A DNA stretch of 64,000 nt from Ailanthus altissimus. Taxonomy: Eukaryota; Streptophyta; Magnoliopsida; Sapindales; Simaroubaceae. Both the position numbers and the translations under genes were made by a program. The stretch covers positions 12,430,501 to 12,494,500 of the forward strand of contig OX327705.1 of the NCBI GenBank assembly GCA_946807835.1. The letters run 5' to 3'. This document shows positions 1 to 10,899 of this stretch, in pieces. Numbering within the stretch: position 1 is the stretch's first letter; every line of letters starts with the position of its first letter. Below the pieces are notes generated by a model that worked only from the letters and a program-made list of their open reading frames with translations, searched no databases and was not told where the DNA came from.

Positions 1-375
1 TAAGTAAACTTAAAGTCTTGGGCTTGTAATGTGGTTAAACCGAAGAATGGGTAATTAGGCTCAAAATAGGGTACTAGGGATAAATATACTCTAAAAGGTA
101 GGCTAGAAAGGCTCAATCGGTCCAAAGATGGCCTAATGTCATTTCCCTATTCATGTGTTTTCTAGAATTTCGCCTCAAGTAGTAACTAAAGACAAGTTCT
201 AGAGTATCGGTCTTCGGGACTGTGGTGTACTCTCTAAAACATAAGTATCTCTAAGTAATAGTTATAACTATTTATGCTTTATAAAGTGCTCAAAAAATAG
301 CCATCTATTCTCATAAAATCATAAAATATCAATAATAAAAATATGAGAAAATATATGACAAATTTGCCCTTATCA
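1..375 (-). mobile_element. D-like LTR, partial (runs off the left edge)
   Basis: The last 77 bases (about 299-375) nearly match the right end of the D solo LTR at 29486-30853, ending in the same CTTATCA. The upstream part is different, so this is a relative rather than a copy. The LTR interrupts a copia pol reading frame just before the EGHWMAV residues at 376. The other end and any target duplication lie outside the window. The minus orientation is inferred from the TATA box of D2. Confidence 0.6.
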
Positions 376-951
376 GAAGGCCATTGGATGGCAGTGAAAC
401 ATGTCCTAAAATATCTTAAGGGTACTAAGGACAAGTTTTTGATTTATGGAGAAAATGACATAGTGTTGAGAGGATACACAGATTCAGATTTCCAATCTGA
501 TCTAGATGATAGAAAGTCTACATCTGGATATGTATTCATTCTCAATGGTGCTGCAGTCAGTTGGAAGAGTAACAAACAGTCATCAACCGCTGATTCCACA
601 ACAGTGGCAGAATATATTACAGCATCAGAAGCAGCAAAAGAAGCGGTTTGGATACGCAAGTTTATCACTGAACTTAGAATAGTTCCGAGTTCAATGGATC
701 CTATACCATTGTTCTGCGATAACAACGGAGCCATTGCACAAGCAAAAGAGCCAAGCGCACACCAAAAGTCTAAGCATGTTGAAAGAAAATACCATATCAT
801 AAGAGAAATCTTGGCTAGAGGAGATGTAATAGTTCGTAGAGTAGACTCTATGAATAATGTAGCGGACCCACTTACTAAGGCCTTAACTCCAAAAATATTT
901 GAAAGACATGTGGAGTCAATGGGTATAAGATACCATCGTGAATGGCACTAA
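376..951 (+). CDS. Ty1/copia Pol C-terminus: reverse transcriptase tail and RNase H, partial (copA)
   Basis: About 191 codons are open to a TAA at 949-951. The start EGHWMAVKHVLKYLKGT is the copia reverse-transcriptase connection. RNase H follows, with GYTDSDF, DDRKSTSGYVF, STADSTTVAEY, the DNNGAI block, HQKSKHVERKYHIIRE and NVADPLTKAL. RNase H would remove RNA from the RNA/DNA hybrid during reverse transcription in the virus-like particle. The open frame extends upstream to an ATG at 343, but those first 11 codons come from the D-like LTR, so that start is chimeric. Gag, protease, integrase and most of reverse transcriptase are missing. A polypurine tract and an LTR follow directly, as expected for the 3' end of an element. 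It is the best preserved coding fragment here, but it is a truncated transposon remnant and not a host gene. Confidence 0.9.
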   Translation, partial: EGHWMAVKHVLKYLKGTKDKFLIYGENDIVLRGYTDSDFQSDLDDRKSTSGYVFILNGAAVSWKSNKQSSTADSTTVAEYITASEAAKEAVWIRKFITELRIVPSSMDPIPLFCDNNGAIAQAKEPSAHQKSKHVERKYHIIREILARGDVIVRRVDSMNNVADPLTKALTPKIFERHVESMGIRYHREWH

Positions 952-952
952 A

Positions 953-963
953 GCAAGTGGGAG
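953..963 (+). other. Polypurine tract of the copA element
   Basis: GCAAGTGGGAG lies directly between the RNase H stop and the LTR start. The same tract (GGGCAAGTGGGAGA) precedes the LTR at 39869. It would prime plus-strand DNA synthesis. Confidence 0.75.
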
Positions 964-964
964 T

Positions 965-3220
965 TATTGGGATTTGTGCTTACGTGCCATCCCTTTTATG
1001 TATAAATATTTGCTTTATGTTTATACATTTATGATTTCAATATATCACTAATTATTTTATTTATAAATATGGTAAGATGCTTGTAACGTTTTAGACATTG
1101 TATGATCTGAAAGAGTTCAGATCTGATCTAAAGGAGTTTAGATCAGAACTAAGAGTTAGTAAAATCTAAAGAGTTAGAGCCTTGTCTGAAATGGGACAAA
1201 GACCTAAGAATATATTAATAATGACATAGTTGCAATGGGTTGCAAATGGTGCTAAGAAATGTTGTTATGCAAATATGTTCTTAAATTTAATGTTCCTGAT
1301 CTACCTTCACTAATGCGGGTCTGCTAGTGAAGATCTTAATATATATATAGATCAGTGTATGTCTATATCTGGATAGTCCAGATGGTTAGTCTTAGCAGAC
1401 TATGAGTTTAGTGGAAACTCGTATAGAGATATAAGTATTCAGTAAGGACTGAATATTGAACAGACTCACAGAGATCTCCAATAGACATCCCATAAAGCCG
1501 TCAATGGAGGATCTTTCGAGTTGAGTAGTATTCGTGGTCCTTAGACCTGAGTGCCACGGTGGACTTATTAGTGATCCATCATACTTTAGTTCCACACATG
1601 TTAGATACCTTTCATGGTCTGACTGCTGGGTGTCGCTGGGTATGGTCCGATGCTAATGGAGTCCGGTGTGTACAGATATGGGATCCATCAACTCAATTGG
1701 GTGAGTAAAATATCCTACAACTCCAAGATTGTATTTCAGAAAGTCTTATGGCCATAAGCAGACATCCAAGAATTTCTTGGGAAAATAATATCGTGAAAGT
1801 GTTTACGGATATTATTTATTAAAATACAAATCTAGAGATAAGTTTATGGTTGAGCACATGGAGACTTGACGGTGTTGATCTATATCTCCGCTCTTTTAGG
1901 ATATTTATGATGGAAGGATTATAGAAATATGTTATAACCTCAACTTGTATGGTCTAATGCGCCGTTTTGTAATATCTGTAACATATGTGTGGGACATTGT
2001 TCACGGACGTGTGAAATAGATTTATATGACAAATTGGGCATGGACCTAGAGAGTCTCACAATATGAAGTGTACTCGTTGTGCACTGGGGCGGCGAATTGG
2101 ATTGAATAATTAATCCAACAATTTCCAGCAAAATGAAAATTGTTTATAGGTTCCTTTTATTATTCACTTGTCAATAATTGAAGGTAAAACACATTATTGG
2201 TTTACAAGAGTTGTTAACCAATAAGAAATTGACAAGTGACATAATCTTACTCCATAAATTATTTACCATGTATTTACCTATTTACCTTGCTTGGTAAATA
2301 CATATATGGTAAATGTAAATATTCAAAATAGTTTTGAATTATTAATATTTTATATATTAATCAAATTATTATTATTAATTGGAATAAGTGGCAAACACTA
2401 TTTACTAATGGAGAATGCACTTGTTATTAATAATAAGAAAAGTTTACCACTTAGTAATTATTAAATGATGCACTAAGGAAGTGGTAAAACCACTTAACAT
2501 TGATTAAATACCATTTACTCTCTAGAAATTGATTCAATTGGTTGAATCAAATTGGTGAGTGAAAAATATGATAGATTAATGTTTGTAATAGCAAACATGG
2601 TTAAGTGGTGGTGGAGCACTAAGAGAAATCATTCTTTGCACTTAAGAAAGAATTGAAAGAGTTCAATGTGGGAAAAGATAGAGTGAAATTCGTTCTAGGA
2701 GAAAGGAGAGAGAATTGAGAGCTTTTCCTAAGTGTTTTTCTCAAAGTGTTGAGAGAAAATACAAAGGCTTACCAAGGTTCAACATAAAGAGTTGTAAAGA
2801 ACAAAAGAAATCTCTTAATTCTTCTCATCTCTTGGTAGTAATCATTCATATACACAAATTGTTTTAAGTGTTAAAACAATCATTTGCTGGAAATTCAAGG
2901 CTGCCATTCTAGCTTCACAATCCCACCGGATTTAGTTGTGAACTAGAATTGTGCAAGGGAACACTTCAAGGTGAGCTCAACAAATTGAAGCTTGGAGTTC
3001 TTGAAGAATTGTAAAGCTACCTTCATATCCGGGTAGGTTATTTATTTGTTATTCATTTTATATCATGCATGACATAAATATATGAGATATATATGTACTT
3101 GAATGATCATACATGCTTGAATATGTTACATATTGTTTAATATGTATGAATACTTCCGTTGCATATTTAATTTTTAAAATTATATACATCTATATACATC
3201 ACACACCATATCACACAACA
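965..3220 (+). mobile_element. copA 3' LTR, full length
   Basis: This 2256-bp LTR starts TATTGGGATTTGTGCTTACG (family consensus TGTTGGG, second base mutated) and ends CACACAACA. It carries the paired hairpins GATCTGAAAGAGTTCAGATC and GATCTAAAGGAGTTTAGATC near 1106-1146 and the TTATGGCCATAA palindrome near 1747. It follows RNase H and a polypurine tract, so it is a 3' LTR. No primer-binding site follows. Its end abuts a truncated GypB LTR. Confidence 0.85.
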
Positions 3221-3631
3221 GAACCAACCAGAAGAGATTTTGATATTATGATGATCGTTTTTACCTTTTTATAAGTATGCTCTTTTTGTGATTTAAATGA
3301 AACTATTGAGTTGTGTTGGATTTGATTTGGAAAGGACCGGAGGTCCGTATTGGTAGTATTGAGAAGTGTTTGAAATAGAAGTGAAACTTTTTTGCAGGTT
3401 TTATATGTCATTGTCATGTATATTACAAGACTTTCTGTCTGTTTTTTTTTTTAAATTAAGATGTCATTGTTATGTATAGTACAAGACTTTCTCAGTAGTA
3501 GCAAGAACTAAAAGGGGGTTCGCCCTGCGGAATTTCTCAACTTACCCAGTTAGGTTCGAAGGAACTTCCATCAAGGTGCCCGGTAGGGCTGCTGGGATCT
3601 ATAGTAGAAGGTCTCGGGTTGGGTCCTATCA
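3221..3631 (+). mobile_element. GypB LTR, 3' 411 bp only
   Basis: The reverse complement matches the low-coordinate ends of the GypB LTRs at 33844-36624 and 47785-50557, including the GGTGCCCGGTAGGGCTGC block. It ends at GGTCCTATCA, where the full copies end at CCTGTCA. The 5' 2.3 kb are missing. It joins exactly to the end of a copA LTR on the left and to a copA LTR piece of opposite strand on the right. Confidence 0.75.
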
Positions 3632-3678
3632 TTAATATTCATACAAACAGGGATGACACATAAGCACATACCCTAACA
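3632..3678 (-). mobile_element. copA LTR stub: first 47 bp of a 3' LTR
   Basis: On the minus strand it reads TGTTAGGGTATGTGCTTATG, the start of a copA LTR. It is nearly identical to the LTR start at 7718, so it is the 3' LTR of the same minus-strand element. The rest is replaced by the GypB stub. A purine-rich AAGTGAGAGT (minus) lies just inside. Confidence 0.75.
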
Positions 3679-3689
3679 AACTCTCACTT

Positions 3690-4420
3690 ACTCTAGTTCC
3701 ATTAATGCTGGTATCTAATACCTATAGACTCCTCATGTTTCTCAAATAGCTTTAGAGTAAAAGCTTTAGTTAGTAGGTTCGCTATATTATTTATAGAATC
3801 TACTCTACAAATTATTATATCTTCTCTAGCCAAGGTCTCTCTAATTATATGCTATTTTCTCTCCACATATTTAGATTTCTAGTGTGATCTTGGCTCTTTT
3901 GCTTGTGCTATAGCTCTATTATTGTTGCAAAATAATGGAATAGGATCCATCAAACTTGGGACTATTATGAGTTTAGTAAAAAACTTCTGTACCCACACTG
4001 CTTCTTTCGCTGCCTGTAAAGCGATGATGTACTCTTCTTCTATTGTAGAATCAGTCGTAAACCCCCGTTTGGTGCTCTTCCAACTCAATGTGGTGCCATT
4101 GAGGATAAGCACATAACTGGATATAGACTTTCTATCATCAAGATTAGACTAAAAGTCCAAATGTATATATCCTCTAACCTGTAAGTCACTATCTCTATAA
4201 ATGAGAAACTTGTCTTTTATACCCGTAAGGTATTTCAGGACATCCAATGAATATCACCTAGATCAGACTGGTATCGGCTAGTAACACTTACAACCATACT
4301 GATGTTAGGTCTCGTGCATATCAAACATACATCAAGCTTCCAACAGCTGATGCATATGGTATGTTAGACATTCTAAATCTTTCATCTTCCATTTAAGGAG
4401 GCATTTTCCTCAAAAGATGA
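3690..4420 (-). pseudogene. copA RNase H and RT tail, decayed (left minus element)
   Basis: Minus-strand translation gives LILNGTTLSWKSTKRG, then TTDSTIEEEYI, AVWVQKFFTKL, MDPIPLFCNNNRAIAQAKEP and the terminal LTKAF region, collinear with the intact RNase H at 376-951. Stops and frameshifts break it into pieces, the longest open piece being about 3879-4112. The catalytic DNN has become NNN. It follows the reverse transcriptase fragment and ends at the LTR stub, in normal copia order. It is non-functional. Confidence 0.8.
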
Positions 4421-5170
4421 ACACATGTCTGAAAGGTACACTAGCTATCTTATAGTTAGTAAAACTATACCTTTCTAAGACACTATTAATGTACAATGAT
4501 TAGGAGAGTCCTATCAGCTTCCTAGCTCTATCTCTATCTCTATAAAGATTTATATCCAGTATGTAGGAAGCCTCTCCCAAATCCTTTATAGAGAAGTTCT
4601 TACTCAGATAGCTCTTTACTGATTGTAACATATGAATATCATTCCCAATGATAAGTATATCATTAACATAGAGAACTAAGATGACAATCATGCTCCTACT
4701 AACCTTGCTATACACATAAGCTTCTTCTTTATTTTTTATGAAACCAGACCCTCTAATTACATCATCAAAATGAAGATTCTAGCTTTGGGAGGCCTACTTA
4801 AGTCCATAAATGGACTTCTTCAATCTACACACTAGATCAGCTATTTAGCTGGATGCAAAACCTTCAGGTTGTTTTATGTATATCTCTTCCTTGAGATATC
4901 TATTCAGAAACACCGTCTTTACATCCATATGTCAAATTTTAAAGTCATAATATATAGCAATAGCCAGTAAAATCCTAATGACATTAACATCGCTATTCGT
5001 GCAAAGATTTCCTCATAATCGATCCTAGACCACTGAGCATAACCTTTAGCAATTAGTCGAGCTTTATATGTCTCTACATCTATATCTTGCGTACGCTTCA
5101 TTTTGCAAATGCATTTCATAATCGATAAGAACTATTTACTCATGAAGATCAACCAAGTCCCAGACTTGAT
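4421..5170 (-). pseudogene. copA reverse transcriptase, decayed (left minus element)
   Basis: The N-terminal part reads ARLIAKGYAQWSRIDYEEIF, then FKI-HMDVKTVFLN and KEEIYIKQPEGF with stops. The palm reads VILVLYVNDILIIGND, followed by SKNFSIKDLGEASYILDI. The canonical copia YVDD/YMDD active site is YVND here, so a metal-binding aspartate is lost. The other two copA copies keep YMDD. Several stops confirm decay. The enzyme would have made cDNA from the element RNA. Confidence 0.85.
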
Positions 5171-5905
5171 TCTGATGTATTGAGTCAATTTCAGATTTCA
5201 TAACATCTTACTATTTTCTTAAGTCGATGTCTAACATTGCCTCTCTATAGGTCAAAGGATCGTTTCCTTCAAGTAAAAAAACTCCAAAGGCACCTTCAAG
5301 TATCTGACCATACCTGACAGGTGGCCTGAACATCATTTCTGATCTACATGGAGGGTGTATCAAAGGTGTTTTGCTCGATTAAGCCTTATATTCCATCTTT
5401 GGTTTAGTTTGGTTCTGATTGACTTCATTAAGTTCAATCTTTATACAATTGCCACGATCTATGAGAAACTTTTTCTCTAAGAAAGTGACATATGGAGAAA
5501 CGAACACGTTTCGTTCCTCTGGATCGTAGAACTAGCATCCTATGGAATTCTTGGGATACCCAATAAACTAGTACTTTACCCTATCAGTGCAAGTTTATCC
5601 TGTTACATAACTCTTAAATAAGCAGAACAATCCTAAATCGTAAAATACTTTGAGAATTGGTTTACTTCCTTTCCACATCTCATACTTTGAGAATTTGTTT
5701 CCTTCCTTTCCACATCTCATATGAACAGCGGTTTCTAGAGTATAATCTCATAGGTATTCTAGGAGATTGGTAAAGCTCATCATCGATCAGACCATATCTA
5801 ATAAAGTCTGATTCCTCATCTCTGAGACATCGTTGTGTTGCGGATACTTGGAGGACTATATTGAGCAACAATCCCACTCTTCTTTAAATAATTTGTGAAA
5901 TCACT
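5171..5905 (-). pseudogene. copA integrase C-terminus and IN-RT linker, decayed
   Basis: Minus-strand frames give the integrase tail (RRNQTLLDMV, then the TPYELW-type region as RCGKE). The linker follows with PLIHPPCRSEMMFRPPVRYG, NDPLTYREAMLDID and MKSEIDSIHQNQVWDLVD, typical of copia between integrase and reverse transcriptase. The integrase catalytic core, protease and gag are absent. The fragment starts directly at the 5' LTR, so an internal deletion removed the leader, gag, protease and most of integrase. Confidence 0.75.
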
Positions 5906-7718
5906 AAATAGCAGCCTAATCCAACTTGGTTTAACCGTTTAAACCTTAATCTAATTGTTCTCTCTTTAATCAACTCTTAATCACAACAAAAAGCTTTTCT
6001 TGCTTTTTTAATGGCTAGGCTTGTTTGAGAAGATGAAGAGAAGTGATTTCAATTCTTAACCTAACCATGGTCAATAATTGACAAAAGTAAAGTTAGATAT
6101 TTGGTCACCAAATATCTTAATTAAAATAATGTTTAATTGACCTAAGCATGGTTAGCTTTTAACCATAATTGAGTCAAGTAAACTTGCCTACCAAGTTTAT
6201 ATAAATATCAAAATATATTTATATTTTCATATAATATAATAATTAAATAATCATTAACTCAACTTTGGTTAACTTTTAACCATGGTTTAATTTATTCATG
6301 TTATTTAATATATTATAATATTAAAATAACTTGATTATTTAACTCTTAAATAATCATATATGTAAAATTATCATAATACCCTCATTTAACTTAATATAGG
6401 TCCCACCAAACTCAACACTTGAGGTAAATTATCTGAAGGATCACTATACACCATGTGTCCATATTTAAACAGTTAACAACAATTATTAACAAATTAATAT
6501 ACCTAACACTTTTAAGTATGGCATCCGCGCATTCCGAGTGTTCTTGAAACTAATATTTTGCTTTGTTTGATTTTACTGGATTGAACTATTCAATCATTTA
6601 CGTTGACCCAGTGCATAACGAGTACACTTTATATTGCAGGACTCCCTAGGTCCATGCCTAATTTGTCAAATAAAACTATTCCATGAATATATGTTCGATG
6701 CCCAATGCATACATTATGATTATTACAAATCAACATATTAGACCATACAAGTTAAGGTCAGAACACATATGTATAATCCTTTCATCACTTACACCCTGGA
6801 TGAGTGGGATATAGATTAGCATCATCAAATCCCCATGTGCTCATCCAATCTTGTCTTTAGATTAGTATCTCGATGAAAAATATAAACAAATACGTTTGCC
6901 ATATTGTTTAACACTTTGGGAAACTCCTTTCCTAGGTTTACTACTCATGGTCGTAAGACTTTCTGAGATATGATCTTGAAGCATCGAATATACAACCCAC
7001 CTATATGAGCTGACGGATCCCATTTCTACGTACATTGAACTCCGTGAGCATTGGACCACACCCCAGCAACATGTCGCAGTAAGACCATAAAAGGTCTCTA
7101 ACATCCGTGAAACTAAATTATGGTGGATCACCTACAAGTCCACCAAGGGCCTTAGGTCAAAGGACTATATAAACTACTAAACTCGAGAGTCTCTTTAATA
7201 TTCAGTCCTAACTGAATATCTGCTTGCCTATACGAGCTCCAAGCTCATAGTCAACTAAGAACAACTATATGTACTTTGCAGATATAAATATACACTGATT
7301 ATATGAAAGTGATTCACTGATAAACCTGCATTAGTGAAAATAGATCAGAAACACAGTGTTTGAGAACACACTTGCATAATGATATTTCCTAGCATCTATT
7401 GCAACTATGTCATTACTAGTGTACTCTTAGGTCTTTGTTCTGTTATAGACAAGGTTCTAACTAATTAGATCTTGCTGACTCTTATAACCTGCTAACTCTT
7501 AACAATGTTAACTATTTACATTTATAACCCTTAGCACTAGTTTAAAAGAGTTTAGACCGAATCTAAACCCTTTTAGATTTTACAATGTCCGTAATGTGAT
7601 AAGCATCATTACCATTTAATATAGATAGTATGACGATTTAATAAAAAATACATTGTATAAATATTATCAAATAAGTATTCATACAAATAGGGATGACACA
7701 TAAGTACATACCCTAACA
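5906..7718 (-). mobile_element. copA 5' LTR (left minus element)
   Basis: The minus strand starts TGTTAGGGTATGTACTTATG at 7718 and follows the copA LTR through the hairpin region near 7530-7590 to about 5906. There it breaks into pol without a primer-binding site, so the LTR 3' end and the leader are deleted. The flanking sequence TAGAT follows 7718. The matching target duplication is lost with the truncated left LTR. Confidence 0.8.
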
Positions 7719-9880
7719 TAGATCACCCCAGGGAGGCATATTTGGAATAGAAATTAAATTACTAATGCATAATTAATTATAGTTAAAGTTTTTCAAACAT
7801 ACATTTCATGCATTCTTTAAGTGAATGTTTGCTTATATATGAAATTATTTTTTTATAATGTCTTTATTTAGCCCATTAACATATATTCTTAACCAAAATA
7901 AATTAAATAAGAATAATAATATGGATTAGAAAAGAAACTTAAACATTGTACTCATAGTTGACAAGCACAAATTGTACTATTAGTTGATGAGCACAAATTT
8001 GTCCTAATTGGTAAATGCCCTCTTAAAACCAATAAAAATGCCCCACAAGCTGAAATAGATGCTTGTAACAATTATTTGACTCAATGCCCATCTTTCTCCT
8101 TCGGTCTCAATCCTAAAGGAAATGGAATTAATAAAATGAAGAACAAGTTTAAGAAAGAATCTAACTCATGATCAACGCAAATTTAGAGAAAAGAGAAAAG
8201 GCTTAAAAGAGAATGTCTAATGTGGTATTAAAAGGCATTTGAAGAGAAATTATCCAGTCCATTTAACTAAGCTTTCATTAGCTAAATAGTATCATTAGCT
8301 TCTAGTAATATTCTATTTCACTGAAATATGTTTAATGGTTGACTCTATAGATCCCTAGATAGTAGATTTTAAAGCCACTAATTATATTTGTAATTTATTG
8401 TAAGGGTTCCAAGAGACTGAACCACTCAATGATGGAGAAATTAATCTTAGGTTAGGAAATGGTGCAATTGTTACAGCAAAAATAATGAGAGTTATTCATC
8501 TTTATTTTGATAATTTTAGGAATTTTGTATTATAAGATTATTTATTATTACCCTAACTCAAACACAATGTGACTGCAATTAGTTATTTAAATAAATTTTG
8601 TTATTCTGTAATCTTTGACTAAATTGTACTTATCAAAAGAAATAAATTATTTATATGTTCAAGGTACACCATTTAACAATCTATACAACATATTTTCTAA
8701 AGTCGACTCACTGGATGATGTAAATTTGGATAATGAATCTAATTACTATTAGAGGATTAGAATGTCTTCTACTAATTAGACATAACTATGGCATCTAAGT
8801 CTTGGACATATAAGTCTAGATAGGATCTAAAGACTATTCAAAGATAGACCTTTGAGTTCATTGGAGATTGCAAAATTGCCACTCTACAAATCCTGTATAA
8901 AAGGTAAAATTACCATAATACCATTTAATGCTAAAGACAATATAGCCACTAATATGTTAATATTAGTACACTCTAATGTTGTGGACCTATGAGCACATAA
9001 ACTAAAGAAGGTTATGAATATTTCATCATTTTCATTCATGATTATTCTAGATGCAATTATGTGTACCTAATGCATTATAAGTCCGAAGCTTTTAATAAAT
9101 TCAAGGAGTTGTAAGCAAAAGTGGAGAAGTGATTAGGAAAATACATAAAGACACTTTAATCTAATCGAGGTGGCGAGTACCTCTATAGTGAAGTTAGAAC
9201 TTATTTTTCAAAAAATGGGGTATTATCCTAATTGACTACACTTAGTTCACCCTAGTAAAATGGTGTAGGATATAGGTGAATATATGACTCTTCTTGAAAC
9301 AATGAGGTTGATGATGAGTTATTCAACTTTACTCAACTCATTTTAGGGTTATGCATTGAAAACATCTATATACCTTCTTAACTTAACTTTATCTAAGTTA
9401 GTCCTTAAAATGCCTTTGAAAATGTAGACAGATTATAAACCCTGTTTACGTCATATACATCTATGACATAGCCTAACATACTTCATGAAAAGGGAAGCTA
9501 AATAAGCTAGAAACTAAGTCAAAAGTTTGCTTGTTTAATGGTTATCCTAAAGGAATGAAAGATAGTCTTTTATATAGTTCTCAAGATAAAGTACTTGTTA
9601 GCACCAATGCAATCTTTCTTGAGGAATACTATATAAAAGACTTTAAGCTTAAGTGTAAGATAGTTCTTGATGAGTTATTTGAAAGCTTCATTGTTGTTCC
9701 TGAGAGAGTTTATGAGTTAGTTCTTAATCTAGATCTTAATGCCCAACTAGAGCTAGTTGTAAAAATAATAACCACTAGTACTTTATCACATTAGGACTTT
9801 TGGATGTCTAATTAGTCATATGTTAATTATAAAATCTTCAAGCAAACTTAAATGAACATGAACTAGATCTTACTAGGCCG
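7719..9880 (+). pseudogene. F-family Ty1/copia gag-protease-integrase-RT start, heavily decayed
   Basis: The order is that of a copia element. Gag tail: KMKNKFKKESN, then a zinc knuckle CGIKRHLKRNY with its last Cys changed to Tyr. Protease: VDFKATNYIC near 8363, where DSG has become DFK. LRLGNGA-VTAK and KLKHNVTAISYLNK follow. Integrase zinc finger: LSLGHISLDRI with YKSCIKGK near 8790-8910. The core has VHSNVVDL (first catalytic Asp changed to Asn) and QNGV near 9255. A longer open piece, 9531-9794 (GYPKGMKDSLLYSSQDKVLVSTNAIFL), is the integrase tail. Stops and frameshifts are frequent. It is collinear with the copy at 16940-22070 and breaks into repeat H near 9880. Confidence 0.8.
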
Positions 9881-9884
9881 TTGC

Positions 9885-10390
9885 ATATATAGCTACTGAT
9901 TGGTGGCAATATATACTCAGCCATAAGCAGCAGCAGCTACGGTTGCGACTGCAGCTTGGTGCCATGTCTACCTTGCCAAGCTGTCAAGGCCGTTGTTCAT
10001 TCTGGCATGGCTGCAAGGTGCAAGTGCTACTAACTTAAGCCAGACAACATATGACAAGGAGAGCCAATAGCATGCAGCATTGCATGAGGTACTGGCACCG
10101 TGTTTTAATGGGTGGGCTGGTGGCGAGTATGTGCTGCATGCGCGATTGACAGTAGTAAGGCGCAACGCAGTTAATAGCAAGATGGCTGAGTTCTTCTTAC
10201 TCGGTTGACTATGTTATCTCAATGGTTGACAATTGTAGTGGTAAAAGGTGGATGTGGTAATGATTCAAAAAAACAAAGTGGGAGTGGTGGCAACAGGCAA
10301 AGGCGACTTCGAGAGGAAAAGATAAATTTAGGTTTCATGAATTTCTATGAATTTTAATTTGGCAAGTTTAATTTTAAAATAGTTTATTAT
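9885..10390 (-). repeat. Repeat H, copy 1
   Basis: Shares blocks such as CTTGCCAAGCTGTCAAGGCC, a TGTTTTAATGGGTGGGCTGG-like block and GAGAGGAAAAGAT-AATTTAGGTTTC with 15428-15860 and 39100-39630. It is richer in G+C than its surroundings. A 70-codon minus-strand frame at 9968-10180 is not preserved in the other copies. A fragment of its left end recurs at 58520-58580 next to a copia LTR, so it may belong to a copia lineage. Its class is unresolved. Confidence 0.6.
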
Positions 10391-10399
10391 TACAAAAAT

Positions 10400-10710
10400 T
10401 AGTATTCACTGAAACTAATTTAGGGCTAGTGAATGGTTTTATTGGCACTATTTATAGTGTAAATATTAGCGTAAGCCAAAAATTTATTAACACTAAAATA
10501 AGTGTTAGTGAATCATTGATACTTTAATATCAAAAAATTTATGGCGTTATGATATTAGAGAATTATTAATACTATAATACCGGTGAATCTCAGACGCTAT
10601 AATATTGAAAAATCTCAAATACTATAGTATCAATGAATCACTGAAATTATAGTATTAAGAAATTATTGGCACTATAGTATTAAAAAATTATTAGGATATT
10701 TTTTAATCTA
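10400..10710. repeat. 25-bp tandem repeat, about 8 units, perhaps the subterminal region of a DNA transposon
   Basis: Units of exactly 25 bp run from 10504 to about 10703, for example 10554-10578, 10579-10603, 10604-10628, 10629-10653 and 10654-10678. They share the pattern A-TT-A-GAAT..., then ACTATA-T. Flanking sequence (TTAGTATTCACTG, GGCACTATTTATAGTG) has the same short CACTATAGT-type motif. Arrays of this sort are common in subterminal regions of CACTA elements, but I see no convincing terminal CACTA pair. Confidence 0.6.
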
Positions 10711-10899
10711 ATATTTAAAAATTATTAATGGAACTTAAATTTAAATTTAATTAAAACTTGAAAGTGAACTGATATAAATTTATTTAATAACAATAAACAT
10801 TTATTCAACTAAAATTTGAATAACATTTTGATATTTCAAAATAAATAGAAAATGAATTTAAAAAAAAAATCTGAGTATAACACTGTTGAAAGTTAAATA
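10711..10899. other. AT-rich spacer, nothing recognised
   Basis: Low-complexity A/T sequence with no coding signature, repeat match or clear motif. Confidence 0.5.

Noticed and set aside
444..800. A 118-codon minus-strand open frame
   Set aside because: It is antisense to the clear copia RNase H at 376-951.
3922..4116. Plus-strand open frame of 64 codons
   Set aside because: It is antisense to the decayed RNase H.
9968..10180. A 70-codon minus-strand open frame with a Cys/Leu-rich product
   Set aside because: It lies in repeat H, and the other H copies do not keep the frame.
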